A DNA stretch of 64,000 nt, taken from contig NZ_CABVQC010000003.1 in NCBI RefSeq assembly GCF_902499175.1, forward strand, positions 169,257-233,256, given 5' to 3'. The notes under the pieces are model-generated. The model did not search any database, was not told where the DNA came from, and was given only the letters and a program-made list of their open reading frames with translations. This stretch comes from Burkholderia aenigmatica. GTDB lineage: Bacteria; Pseudomonadota; Gammaproteobacteria; Burkholderiales; Burkholderiaceae. A program made the position numbers and the translations under genes. Shown here in pieces: positions 46,225 through 54,549 of the stretch. Each line of letters opens with the position of its first letter. Within the stretch, counting starts at the first letter, position 1.

Positions 46225-46323
46225 GCGGCGCTCCGAGAGGCGGTTCCGGCGGTCGGGATGAAACGATGATGCCACGCCAATAATTGACGCAGGCTTCCGC
46301 CGGAACCGTGCCGTCGCAGCGTG

Positions 46324-46497
46324 TCAGCTTGCGTCGCGCATGCAGTACGCAGGGATCGACGGTGGCGTATCGATCGCGGCGGGCCGAGTCATCCACGCGA
46401 TCCACCCGGCCCACATCCCGCAGACGATCATCACGGCGACGTTCAGCGGCGTCCGGTAGCGGACGATCAGGTCGGCCAGCGGCAGGCGGTGTTTCAT
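46324..46497 (-). CDS. 57-residue single-span membrane protein of copper operon
   Basis: This short gene starts at ATG 46497 with an excellent AAGGAGA site 7 bases upstream. The protein has a basic cytoplasmic start ('MKHRLPLADLIVRYRTP'), one membrane segment ('LNVAVMIVCGMWAGWIAWM') and a short periplasmic tail. It follows the PCu(A)C gene by 31 bases on the same strand, so it is probably the last gene of the copper operon. The methionines and cysteines in and near the membrane segment could bind copper; that is inference. I know of no named family. Confidence 0.6.
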   Translation of the reverse strand: MKHRLPLADLIVRYRTPLNVAVMIVCGMWAGWIAWMTRPAAIDTPPSIPAYCMRDAS

Positions 46498-46528
46498 GTG
46501 CGTCTCCTTCGATCGGGGGCGGGTGGCG

Positions 46529-46975
46529 TTACTGGCCGGCGTAGGTCGGCGCCTTCGCGTCGCAGGTCACGGACACCGTCGAGCCGTCCGCGAAATGCAG
46601 CCGGAACGGCACCTTCGCGCCGGGCGCGACGGCCTGGCGCGGTTGCTCCAGCATCACGTGATAGCTCTTCGGCTTGAAGGACACCGTGCCGTGCGCGGGG
46701 ACTTCGACGGTGTCGACGTGAACCATCTTTGCGGTGCTGCCGTTCGTCTGCGTCTCATGCAGCATCGCCATCCCGTACGCAGGCGTGTCGAGGCCCGTCA
46801 GCGTGACGGGGGCGTCGCCGTCGTTCTTCAGCGTGAAGTAGCCGGACGACGGCACGGTCGCCGGCATCGCGCGGATCCAGCAGTTTTCTGCCTGCACGGC
46901 CGGCGCGGCGAACGTGGCGGGGGCTTGCAGTGCCAGCAGTGCGAACAGCAGGGCGGACGGAATCGAGCGTTTCAT
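46529..46975 (-). CDS. Periplasmic copper chaperone PCu(A)C
   Basis: The protein is 148 residues with a signal peptide ending near 'APATFA'. The copper-binding motif H-x10-M-x21-H-x-M is complete: His73, Met84, His106, Met108. PCu(A)C proteins carry Cu(I) in the periplasm, often to cytochrome oxidase. AAGGAGAACC lies before the start. It lies between copC and the 57-residue membrane gene on the same strand, which supports one copper-handling operon. Confidence 0.93.
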   Translation of the reverse strand: MKRSIPSALLFALLALQAPATFAAPAVQAENCWIRAMPATVPSSGYFTLKNDGDAPVTLTGLDTPAYGMAMLHETQTNGSTAKMVHVDTVEVPAHGTVSFKPKSYHVMLEQPRQAVAPGAKVPFRLHFADGSTVSVTCDAKAPTYAGQ

Positions 46976-47065
46976 GGTTGGTTCTCCTTATGGATGGATG
47001 CAGCGGATGCAGCGGGTAGGGGCAGCGACGCGACCGGCGCGGCACGCCGATGCGCATCGCGAACC

Positions 47066-47431
47066 TCATTTCAGCGTGAACGCGTAGTGGCCTTGCGTGC
47101 GATGGCCGTCACTGGCTACCGCGATCCATGCGACCGTATACGTGCCGGCCGTCAGGCTGGTCAGCGCGACCTGCATGCGCTTCCGGTTGCCGGCATCGAC
47201 GGACGATTTGCCGTCGACGACCGACTGCCCGTGGCTGTCGGTGACGGCGATCGAGCTGAAAGCGGGCTCGAGCGCTTCGCTGAACCCGATCGTGACCGCG
47301 TGCGGCGCGGTCGACAGCGTGGCGTTGGCGGCCGGTTCCTGGGTTTTCGGGAGCGCGTGGGCCTGGGCGGCCTGGATGGCGACGAAGCCGAGTGCGGCGA
47401 GTGCGCCGCGAACGAACGTGGTGGTTTTCAT
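47066..47431 (-). CDS. copC: CopC-type periplasmic copper-resistance protein
   Basis: The protein is 121 residues, one CopC domain. Cleavage after 'AIQAAQA' would leave His25 as the mature N-terminus, as in CopC proteins that bind Cu(II) through the amino-terminal histidine. The rest fits: 'HALPKTQEPAANATLSTAP', 'VTIGFSEALEPAFSSIAVTD' and the C-terminal 'WIAVASDGHRTQGHYAFTLK' with the metal-site Asp/His. Its ATG overlaps the stop of a 71-codon frame upstream. Confidence 0.9.
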   Translation of the reverse strand: MKTTTFVRGALAALGFVAIQAAQAHALPKTQEPAANATLSTAPHAVTIGFSEALEPAFSSIAVTDSHGQSVVDGKSSVDAGNRKRMQVALTSLTAGTYTVAWIAVASDGHRTQGHYAFTLK

Positions 47432-47643
47432 GGTCGAGTGTGCGAGTGGCGAATCGGATTGAGCAACACGGATTCGACGGACGGATGCACACGCACCATC
47501 TCGGCAGCACCGATGGCGGCCGATGCCGGCGCGAGCATGTACGGCTTGACGTTCGCCCGCGGGCGAATGTCGGCGCGATACGCCGGACCGGAAGCAGCCA
47601 GCCGCACGCACGGCACGGCGCCGCGCGCAACACGGTGAGACAT
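47428..47643 (-). CDS. 71-codon frame overlapping copC, doubtful
   Basis: The frame starts at ATG 47643 and its TGA overlaps the copC ATG (ATGA), the arrangement of coupled genes. It lies between the DUF2946 gene and copC. The protein is basic, has no signal peptide and no recognised domain ('MVRVHPSVESVLLNPIRHSH' near the end). It may be a real small copper-operon gene or chance; the overlap is the only support. Confidence 0.35.
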   Translation of the reverse strand: MSHRVARGAVPCVRLAASGPAYRADIRPRANVKPYMLAPASAAIGAAEMVRVHPSVESVLLNPIRHSHTRP

Positions 47644-47733
47644 GATCGTCCTTCGAAACGTGACACGTCACGCACGCCGGCGGCGTGCGCGAGCCACGTG
47701 ATGCGCAACGGCATCACGGGCGTTGACGACGAA

Positions 47734-48111
47734 TCAGGACGCGAACGGAGGGGCGCGCGGTTGCGCGGCCGTGAGCGGCAGCGCGCGGCGCAGGCTTTCG
47801 AAGCGGGTCGCTTCGCGGTGCTGAATGACGTGCACGTTGGCCGCGAACGTCAGTTCGGGCGCGGGCAGTGCGGGTGTGTGAGCAAGGAGGCTGCAATAGC
47901 CGCATGCCTGGAGGTGGGCCTGCAGGCTTTTCGGCGACGCATCGGCGGAGCGGTCGCCGGTGGCCGGCGCGGCCGTGCAGTAGCCGGCCAGCAGCGTCTC
48001 GACGCGCTGTTGCGTCGTCAGTGCCTGCGAGATCGTCGGCGCGAGCGCCGTCATCAGGATGGCGAGCATCCCGATCAGACTGCCGATCTTCCGGAGGCGA
48101 CGACTCAGCAT
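47734..48111 (-). CDS. DUF2946 family protein, copper operon
   Basis: The protein is 125 residues. An N-terminal membrane segment or signal ('IGSLIGMLAILMTALAPTIS') is followed by a Cys pair, 'LQACGYCSLL' (Cys70 and Cys73), with another Cys at 45; this is the usual DUF2946 pattern. Family members are found beside copC, PCu(A)C and copper receptors, and the CxxC suggests metal or disulphide chemistry outside the cytoplasm. It is the first gene of the leftward copper group. Confidence 0.83.
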   Translation of the reverse strand: MLSRRLRKIGSLIGMLAILMTALAPTISQALTTQQRVETLLAGYCTAAPATGDRSADASPKSLQAHLQACGYCSLLAHTPALPAPELTFAANVHVIQHREATRFESLRRALPLTAAQPRAPPFAS

Positions 48112-48203
48112 GCGATGCGCGGCGACGTTTGGACGACGATGGAGCGGATTATGCCACGCACGTCGATGCGCATGTCGGCATGGACGTGCGGCGTGGCGGC
48201 GCG

Positions 48204-48698
48204 CTATGCATGCTTCGCCAGGTATTTCGTGATCAACGTCATCTGTGCGGCCCAGCCGTGATCGTTCATCTCGCGCGCCTTCGCGCGGCGCGTTTCGATC
48301 AACTGATCGAAGCCCGTTTCGGTGACGGTGAGCAGCGTGCCGCCGCCCTGTGCGGCGAGCGCGAACGTGACGAGCGTCATCGGCTCGGACGTGTAATCAA
48401 AATTCGGATCGATCGCGAACGGATGCCAGCGAAACGAGAGCAGTTGCTTCGGCTCGACGCGATCGACGACGATTTCGAACACCGTGCCGGCATAGGGCTC
48501 TTGTGCCTTGGCGACATCATCGTCGACGCGTGTCGGCGTGATGCGACCGAACAGCGGCTGGCCGGCCGTGAACGGCCCGTCGAACGTGACGCCGAACCAC
48601 TGGCCGAATTCGCCGGAATTGCTGACGGCTTCCCACACGCGGTCGGGCGATGCGTTGAGCAGCGCCTGCTTTTCGATGCGATCGGTTTGCTGGGTCAT
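48204..48698 (-). CDS. SRPBCC/AHSA1-type protein
   Basis: The protein is 164 residues from ATG 48698 with GGAGA upstream. It is a START-like (SRPBCC) domain: 'IEKQALLNASPDRVWEAVSN', 'GEFGQWFGVTFDGPFTAGQP', 'LLSFRWHPFAIDPNFDYTSE' and 'LTVTETGFDQL'. The AHSA1 subgroup binds small hydrophobic molecules or acts in stress; no specific function can be given. It looks monocistronic. Confidence 0.87.
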   Translation of the reverse strand: MTQQTDRIEKQALLNASPDRVWEAVSNSGEFGQWFGVTFDGPFTAGQPLFGRITPTRVDDDVAKAQEPYAGTVFEIVVDRVEPKQLLSFRWHPFAIDPNFDYTSEPMTLVTFALAAQGGGTLLTVTETGFDQLIETRRAKAREMNDHGWAAQMTLITKYLAKHA

Positions 48699-48756
48699 GA
48701 CGTTCTCCACACAGGATCAACCTTGGCAGGACGGCACGCGCGAGCGCGCGCCGCGT

Positions 48757-49059
48757 CTAGTCGAGCATGACCGCGTCGGGCACGTCGAGCACGAGGTCCG
48801 ACGTCGCGACGGCCACGCACGGCAGCGTATAGCCGTCGGCTTTTTCCTCGCGGCTCAGCCCCGGCCATTCGATCGTGTAGCGTACGCTGCCGCTGACGAT
48901 CCGGCAAAGGCAGCTTCGGCACGTGCCGTTGCGGCACGAACGCGGCAGCGACACGCGCGCGAACGCGGCGGCTTCGAGCAGCGTCAGCGAATCGGGCGCA
49001 TCGAAGGTCGCGCCGAGCGGCTCGATGCGCACGAGGGGAGGGTGTTCCGGATCGGTCAT
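48757..49059 (-). CDS. Plant-type [2Fe-2S] ferredoxin
   Basis: The protein is 100 residues. Cluster ligands are Cys42, Cys47 and Cys50 (in SCRNGTCRSC) and Cys81 (in LPCVAV), the standard C-x4-C-x2-C-xn-C spacing. It is a cytosolic electron carrier with an unknown partner. It lies 88 bases downstream of the sigma-54 activator gene on the same strand and may be read through from it. Confidence 0.88.
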   Translation of the reverse strand: MTDPEHPPLVRIEPLGATFDAPDSLTLLEAAAFARVSLPRSCRNGTCRSCLCRIVSGSVRYTIEWPGLSREEKADGYTLPCVAVATSDLVLDVPDAVMLD

Positions 49060-49147
49060 GGCGGAGGCAGAGGCGGGCGGCGGTTCGGCGGCAACGCGCC
49101 AAGCATACCCGAACGGGCTCGCGGCCGGCGCCGGCCGGCCGCTGGCG

Positions 49148-51061
49148 TCAATGGCGGCGCAGGTGCCGGTACACGGTATTGCGGGCGAGACCGAGCTCGC
49201 GCGCGGCCGCCGACACGTTGCCGCCATGCCGCGCAAGCGCGGCATCGATCACCGCGGCCTGATGGCTTTGCAGCGTCGCTCCTTCGCGCGCGCGGGCCGA
49301 TGCGGGCGGCGTTGCGGTGGCAGGTGCGGCCGGTGCCGCCGGTGCGTCCTCGCAGTCGAGCCAGAAATCGTCGGGCAAATGGGCGAGCGTGATTTCGGCT
49401 TCGTCTTCGGCCAGCATGCCGGCCGTGCGCAGCACGTTGGTCATCTGGCGCAGGTTGCCGGGCCAGCGGTGGCGCGTGAACGCGTCGAGCACGTCGGCCG
49501 CAATGCGGCGCGGCATCGGTTCGCTGCGCGCGAGCCGCGCGAGAATCCGCTCGATGAGCGCGGGCAGGTCGGTGCGGGCGGCAAGCGCCGGCAGCGTGAC
49601 CGCGAGCCCGTTGATCCGGTAGAACAGGTCTTCGCGGAACGTGCCTTCCGCGATCATCGCGCGCAGGTCGCGATGGGTCGCGCAGACCACGCGCACGTCG
49701 ACCGGCACGGCACGCGCGCCGCCGAGCGGCATCACCGCGCGTTCCTGCAGTACGCGCATCAGCCTGACCTGCTGTGCGAGCGGCATGTCGCCGATTTCGT
49801 CGAGAAACAGCGTGCCGCCGTCGGCCTGCACGATCTTGCCGGGGCTGCCGCGCTTGCGCGCGCCCGTGAACGCGCCGTCCTCGTAGCCGAACAGCTCGGC
49901 CTCGATCAGCGAATCCGGCAGCGCCGCGCAGTTGACCGCGACGAACGGGCCGTCCGCGCGCGGCGATGCCTGGTGCAGTGCACGGGCGAGCCATTCCTTG
50001 CCGGTGCCGGTCTGGCCGAGGATCAGCAGTGGCAGGTCGCGCCCGCGGATCTTCGCGACGCGTTCGAGCACGGCGGCCATGCGTGCGTCGCCGGTGTCGA
50101 GCGTCGCGAACGTGATCGCGTCGGGATCCGGCGTGCGCACGCGTGCGGCCGGTGCGGGCGGCGTGACGGCGACGGTGGTCTTGTGCGCGTCCGCGAATTC
50201 GCAGCGCGCCAGCACGCGTACGCCGGTCGACAGCGTGAGGCGGAACAGCGCGCCGGGGGCGCGTGCCGCCTGCTGCGCGAGCTGGCCGAAGCGCATGCCG
50301 AACAGTGCGTCGCTGGCCTGATGCTGCAGTGCGTCGAACGACGCGCCGAGCTGGAATTGCGCGCTGCGGTTCGCGGCGAGCAGCCCGCCGTCGGGCCCGA
50401 ATGCGACGAGCCCGGCGAACAGCGAATCGACACATTCCTCGTGCGCGTGAAAGCGCAGCCGCAAGGCTTCCGCGCACTGGTTCGCGAACAGGTGGTTCTC
50501 GATCAGTTGCGCGGACATCCGCACGAGCGCGAGCGTATGCGGGCTCGAGCCGCGCGGATCGCCGCTGACGTCGAGCGTGCCGAGCGTGCGGCCGAACGGA
50601 TCGAAGATCGGCGCGCACGAGCAGGTGAGGATATGGTTGGCGTGCAGGAAGTGTTCGTCGCCGTGCACGGCGACGGCCTGGCCCGATGCGAGCGCGGTGC
50701 CGATCGCGTTGGTGCCGCGCGCGCCTTCCGCCCACGAGACGCCCGTACACAGCGCGACGCGGTTGGCTTTCTCGATGAAGTCCGCGTCGCCGATGCTGTG
50801 CAGGATCACGCCGTCGGCGTCGGTCAGCAGCACGAGGCTTTGCGTGTCGGCGATTTGCGCGTGGAGGTTTTCCATCACCGGTCGCGCATGCGAGAACAGC
50901 GCGTGATTCGTGTCGAGCAGTTCGCGCAGCGCGATGCGCGACAGCGGCGAGAAATCGGGGCGTTCGTGCGCGCGCAGGCCGACCGCGGTCGAACGCGCAT
51001 GCGCCTGCGCGAGCAGGTCGGTGCGACCCGCGGTGGCGGGCAGCACGAAGGGTTGCGGCAT
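49148..51061 (-). CDS. Sigma-54-dependent activator, AcoR type
   Basis: The protein is 637 residues. An N-terminal GAF-type sensor domain lies at about 75-200 ('[20 protein letters not shown]', '[19 protein letters not shown]'), as in AcoR regulators of acetoin or alcohol catabolism. The AAA+ domain has Walker A GQTGTGKE (349-356) and the sigma-54 contact loop GAFTGA (396-401). A Fis-type helix-turn-helix ends the protein ('[19 protein letters not shown]'). No target operon with a -12/-24 promoter is seen nearby. GGAG lies before the start, right after a large hairpin repeat. Confidence 0.92.
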   Translation of the reverse strand: MPQPFVLPATAGRTDLLAQAHARSTAVGLRAHERPDFSPLSRIALRELLDTNHALFSHARPVMENLHAQIADTQSLVLLTDADGVILHSIGDADFIEKANRVALCTGVSWAEGARGTNAIGTALASGQAVAVHGDEHFLHANHILTCSCAPIFDPFGRTLGTLDVSGDPRGSSPHTLALVRMSAQLIENHLFANQCAEALRLRFHAHEECVDSLFAGLVAFGPDGGLLAANRSAQFQLGASFDALQHQASDALFGMRFGQLAQQAARAPGALFRLTLSTGVRVLARCEFADAHKTTVAVTPPAPAARVRTPDPDAITFATLDTGDARMAAVLERVAKIRGRDLPLLILGQTGTGKEWLARALHQASPRADGPFVAVNCAALPDSLIEAELFGYEDGAFTGARKRGSPGKIVQADGGTLFLDEIGDMPLAQQVRLMRVLQERAVMPLGGARAVPVDVRVVCATHRDLRAMIAEGTFREDLFYRINGLAVTLPALAARTDLPALIERILARLARSEPMPRRIAADVLDAFTRHRWPGNLRQMTNVLRTAGMLAEDEAEITLAHLPDDFWLDCEDAPAAPAAPATATPPASARAREGATLQSHQAAVIDAALARHGGNVSAAARELGLARNTVYRHLRRH

Positions 51062-51073
51062 GACTTGTCTCCT

Positions 51074-51269
51074 GTCGGTCCCAGTTAGCGCTTTAGCGCT
51101 TACTGGGACCCCATGCTTCGCGGTCGGTCCCGGTTAGCGCTTTAGCGCTTACTCAGGTCCCATGCTTCGCGGTCGGCCCCGGTTAGCGCTTTCGCACTTA
51201 CTCGAGCCCCATGCTTCGCGGTCGACCCCAGTTGGCACTTCAACGCTCACCCAGGCCTCATGCTCTTCG
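51074..51269. repeat. Four tandem 49-bp repeats with hairpins
   Basis: Copies begin at 51074, 51123, 51172 and 51221, each 49 bases. The copy next to the activator gene contains a near-perfect 34-base palindrome (51077-51110; arms GGTCCCAGT and ACTGGGACC around AGCGCTTTAGCGCT). The stem decays in the copies farther away, and the fourth is clearly degenerate. Reading leftwards, the intact hairpin ends a few bases before the ribosome-binding site of the AcoR-type gene. There are no variable spacers, so it is not a CRISPR array. Confidence 0.85.
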
Positions 51270-51530
51270 AAATTGGCCGATTCGGCACACGCACCCTCAC
51301 CGAAATCCTCCACAGATTCCCGCCTCCGCGTGCGGCGCACCATCGGTGTGCGAACGGCAACCATCCGGGTACGCATCATCATACAAGCGCCGCGTACGAT
51401 GTGCGACCGCGAACAAAATCCCCTTGCTTTTAAACGGCCGCCTGCAATGATGGAAAGGGAGCACGCACGCGCCGTGTTCCGCATTGCAACATGCATGCGA
51501 CGCGACATGCATCCGTTCGGGAGAGGCATC

Positions 51531-51722
51531 ATGGTTCGGACGGAACTGAGAGTCGTGCTGGCGGCCATCGCCACCTTCATCATGCTGGGCGGCATCGCCG
51601 TGGCGATCCACGGGCTGCTGTTCGATCTGACCGATGCGGTGCGATACGGGGCGGCTGCGATTGCGCTGGGCGCCACGACCGCTGCCATTGCGCTCAACGT
51701 CTGGCCGACCGATCCTCACTGA
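51531..51722 (+). CDS. 63-residue two-span membrane protein
   Basis: ATG 51531 follows GGGAGAGG at good spacing. The protein has two hydrophobic segments ('VVLAAIATFIMLGGIAVAI' and 'YGAAAIALGATTAAIALNVW') joined by a short polar loop. No family is recognised. The stretch 51270-51530 before it holds no other gene that I can support. Confidence 0.6.
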   Translation: MVRTELRVVLAAIATFIMLGGIAVAIHGLLFDLTDAVRYGAAAIALGATTAAIALNVWPTDPH

Positions 51723-51962
51723 CGCCGGTTTCCGAAACGGTGCCGGATGCCGCGCTGATCTGAGGAAATGCGCGTCGGAACGACGCATGCCGGAAAATTT
51801 GTCTCCTGCGCGAAACCGTCTAAAGTGGAAATCAACCGGCATGCATTGTCCGCGCCTATCCCCGCGGGCCGTGCCTCCGTCGGCGAGCCCGCGTACAATT
51901 CGTCCGGCCGGTAGCGGACGACGGACGCGGTCATTCGTTTTCTACCGGTCGAGGCGGCTCCC

Positions 51963-52253
51963 ATGCAGATCCATTTCACGAACGAGAAGCCCGAGTATTC
52001 GGGGCGCGACCTGATGCTTGCGTTCACGGCGTTGGTCAATGGCGAGCGCGTCCAATGTCAGATCACCGCCGAGGCGCTGGAAGATCACTTCGGCGCGGCG
52101 TCGCCGCGTTTCGAGGACATGGTCGGTGCATTCGACCAGCACCGCGACCGTATCGAGGCGGCTGCACGACGCCTGCTGTCGGAGACGCGCGCGCAATGCG
52201 TGACGCTGCGCAGCGGCTACGTACGCTTCTACGAGGCCAACTGGCGCGGATGA
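51963..52253 (+). CDS. DUF1488 family protein
   Basis: The protein is 96 residues. It matches DUF1488: 'MQIHFTNEKPEYSGRDLML', then 'VNGERVQCQITAEALEDHFG' and a C-terminal helix 'AFDQHRDRIEAAARRLLSET'. The function of the family is unknown. It appears to stand alone. The gap 52254-52483 that follows shows no gene. Confidence 0.83.
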   Translation: MQIHFTNEKPEYSGRDLMLAFTALVNGERVQCQITAEALEDHFGAASPRFEDMVGAFDQHRDRIEAAARRLLSETRAQCVTLRSGYVRFYEANWRG

Positions 52254-52483
52254 CACGACGCTCGTCTTGCGGCGCGCGTCGCTAAACGCGGCGCACACGA
52301 AGACGTTGCCTTTCACGCAATGCCGTTCGGCGGGGCCGGGCGGCATTTTCGTATGCGGGCCGCACCGGATTGCTGCTGCACCGGGGCGGCTGCTAGTGTG
52401 CCGACACGAACCGGCATCTCGATTCGTCAGGATCGCAGAGAAAATCATTCGAATACCAACACAATAAAAAGAGGGCACCGCAC

Positions 52484-54442
52484 GTGGATACTCGTTCGGG
52501 ATGGGGGAAGGCGCGCCACCTGCTGGCAGGCGCATGGTTGCTCGCAGTCGGCATGTCGATGGCCGACGGGGCGGTTCGATCGGATGACGACGCGATCGGT
52601 CAGCTCGCGCCAGGTGAGGTCAACGTCGTCGCGGGCGACATCACGACGGGCGGCATCGTCGTGGCGCCGGGCCGCGTTGCGACGCCGTGTCATCGGCTCG
52701 CAGGCCGGCCGGCATTCGACATCGCATCGGCCGATGGCCGCCGTCATCCCGCGCGTCTCGTCGCGGGCAACCAGGATCGGGACATCTGCATCGTCGAAGC
52801 GACGGATCTCGACGTCGCCGCCGTGCCGTTGACGGCGCGAAGTCCGGAATCGGCCACGACCGCCTATCTGGCGGGCGCGCGATTCGGCCGTCGCGATCCC
52901 GTTGCGCTGCGCGCGTGCTGCCATGCATGGGCGGCGGACGACGGCATACATTCCGGTGTGCTCGCGTCGCCGAATCCGGCGGCGCCGCACCTGCCCGAAC
53001 CAGGGGCCGGCGTCTACGACGAGCAGGGCAATCTGATCGGCATGGTGGGCACCCGCGCGGACAATGCCGCGTCGCTCTATATGGTGCTGCCGGTCGAGTG
53101 GATTGCGACCGTGGCGGCGCGGATGCCGGCCGTCGACCTGCCGCTCGAAGCGACCGCATGGATGAGCCAGGCGCGCGCGTACGCGGTCGCGAACGACGTC
53201 GACGGGTTGATTCGCCATGACCTTGCGTGGACGGTCGCGCGTCCGCGCAGCGCCTGGGCATGGAACAACCTCGGCAATGCCTATCGCACGAGCCGGCTGC
53301 CCGATCGCGGCGCGCTCAGCCTGGCCGCCTATCGCCGTTCGGTCGAAAACGATCCGTCATACGCATTCGGCTGGGCCTCGCTCGGTAACACGTATGCCGA
53401 GCTGGGGCAGATGGATCGCGCGCTCGACGCGTTCAATGCCGGCATGCGTGCCGATCCGTCGGACGCGATGCTGCCGATGAATCTCGGCATCGCGTATTTG
53501 CGGCGTGGCGACAAGGCCGATGCGCGACCGTTGTTCGAACGGGGCGTACATGCGCTGTCCGGTTCGCGCCAGGCCGATGCGTGGACGCTGCTGGCCTCGA
53601 CGCAGCCGGACGCCCAGGCCACCATCGGCGTGCTGAACGACGGGTTGAAGGCGTTTCCCGACGATGCGCGGCTTTGGTACGCGCTCGGCCGCGCGCAATA
53701 CGATCTCGGCCACCTCGCGGACGCGATCGCCAGTTACCAGCACGCGCTGAAGGTGCAGAAGGCGGGCGATCCCGCCGCGACCGCGCTCATTCAGGGCGCG
53801 CTCACCCAGGCGTATGCGCTGCAAGGCCAGTCCGGCAACGCGTCCAGTGCGATGCACAGTGCGGTTGAAGCGGCGCCGGACAATGCCGAATACTGGTTGC
53901 GGCTCGGTGCGCTGTACATGACACAGTCGAACTATGTCGATGCGTTGAGCGCGCTCGACCGCGCCATCAAGCTGAACGACGGCGACGTGAGGGCATGGCG
54001 GATGCACGGCGTGACGCTGGCGCAACTGGGCCAGCATGCGCAGGCCGTTGCATCGTTCCGGCGCGCGGTTGCGCTGGACGATTCGCTGGCGGCAGGGTGG
54101 GTGGTGCTCGCGGGCGAACTGAACGTGATCGGCCAGCCCGACGAAGCGTCGGCCGCGGCTGCGCGTGCATTGAAGATCGATCCGTCGAACCGGTTGGCGC
54201 GGGAGGCGATGGGCATCGCGGCGATTCGCGGCCAGCGCTCCGATGCGGCAGTCGGGATCTTCGAGGAAATGAACCGCGCGTATCCCGATGACGCGCAAGT
54301 CATGGCGAACCTGGCGGTCGCTTATCGCCGCACCGGGCGGGTCGATGACGCGGTGCAGTTGTATCGCCGCGTCAAGATGGTCGATCCGACGCTGGCGCAG
54401 CGGCTGTACGACGACGAACTCAAGGGCGTCGCGACACCGTAA
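52484..54442 (+). CDS. Trypsin-like pseudoprotease with TPR array
   Basis: The protein is 652 residues from GTG 52484 with GAGGG upstream; an N-terminal signal-type segment ('HLLAGAWLLAVGMSMADGA') suggests export. Residues 45-210 follow a trypsin-like fold: His70 in 'PGRVATPCHRL', Asp100 in 'DRDICIVEAT', and 'GAGVYDEQGNLIGMVG' at 174-189, where the catalytic Gly-x-Ser-Gly-Gly is missing (Pro-Gly-Ala-Gly at 173-176). It is therefore probably inactive and may act as a binding module. About eight to nine TPR units follow (residues 255-640, e.g. 'AFGWASLGNTYAELGQMDRA'), a protein-protein interaction scaffold. A terminator follows. Confidence 0.82.
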   Translation: MDTRSGWGKARHLLAGAWLLAVGMSMADGAVRSDDDAIGQLAPGEVNVVAGDITTGGIVVAPGRVATPCHRLAGRPAFDIASADGRRHPARLVAGNQDRDICIVEATDLDVAAVPLTARSPESATTAYLAGARFGRRDPVALRACCHAWAADDGIHSGVLASPNPAAPHLPEPGAGVYDEQGNLIGMVGTRADNAASLYMVLPVEWIATVAARMPAVDLPLEATAWMSQARAYAVANDVDGLIRHDLAWTVARPRSAWAWNNLGNAYRTSRLPDRGALSLAAYRRSVENDPSYAFGWASLGNTYAELGQMDRALDAFNAGMRADPSDAMLPMNLGIAYLRRGDKADARPLFERGVHALSGSRQADAWTLLASTQPDAQATIGVLNDGLKAFPDDARLWYALGRAQYDLGHLADAIASYQHALKVQKAGDPAATALIQGALTQAYALQGQSGNASSAMHSAVEAAPDNAEYWLRLGALYMTQSNYVDALSALDRAIKLNDGDVRAWRMHGVTLAQLGQHAQAVASFRRAVALDDSLAAGWVVLAGELNVIGQPDEASAAAARALKIDPSNRLAREAMGIAAIRGQRSDAAVGIFEEMNRAYPDDAQVMANLAVAYRRTGRVDDAVQLYRRVKMVDPTLAQRLYDDELKGVATP

Positions 54443-54485
54443 TCCGCGCGGACAAGGCGGTACGGCAGTCATGGCAAGCACAACG

Positions 54486-54514
54486 AAAAACGCCACCCGA
54501 AGGTGGCGTTTTTT
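54486..54514. terminator. Bidirectional rho-independent terminator
   Basis: AACGCCACC (54489-54497), loop CGAA, GGTGGCGTT (54502-54510), flanked by A5 before and T6 after. It serves the TPR gene on the + strand and the convergent purine permease on the - strand. Confidence 0.9.
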
Positions 54515-54549
54515 CGTCGTGCATCCTGCATCGCGCCGAGGCGCCGCCG

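Noticed and set aside
51074..51269. Possible CRISPR array
   Set aside because: The 49-bp units are contiguous with no unique spacers, and no cas genes are in the window.
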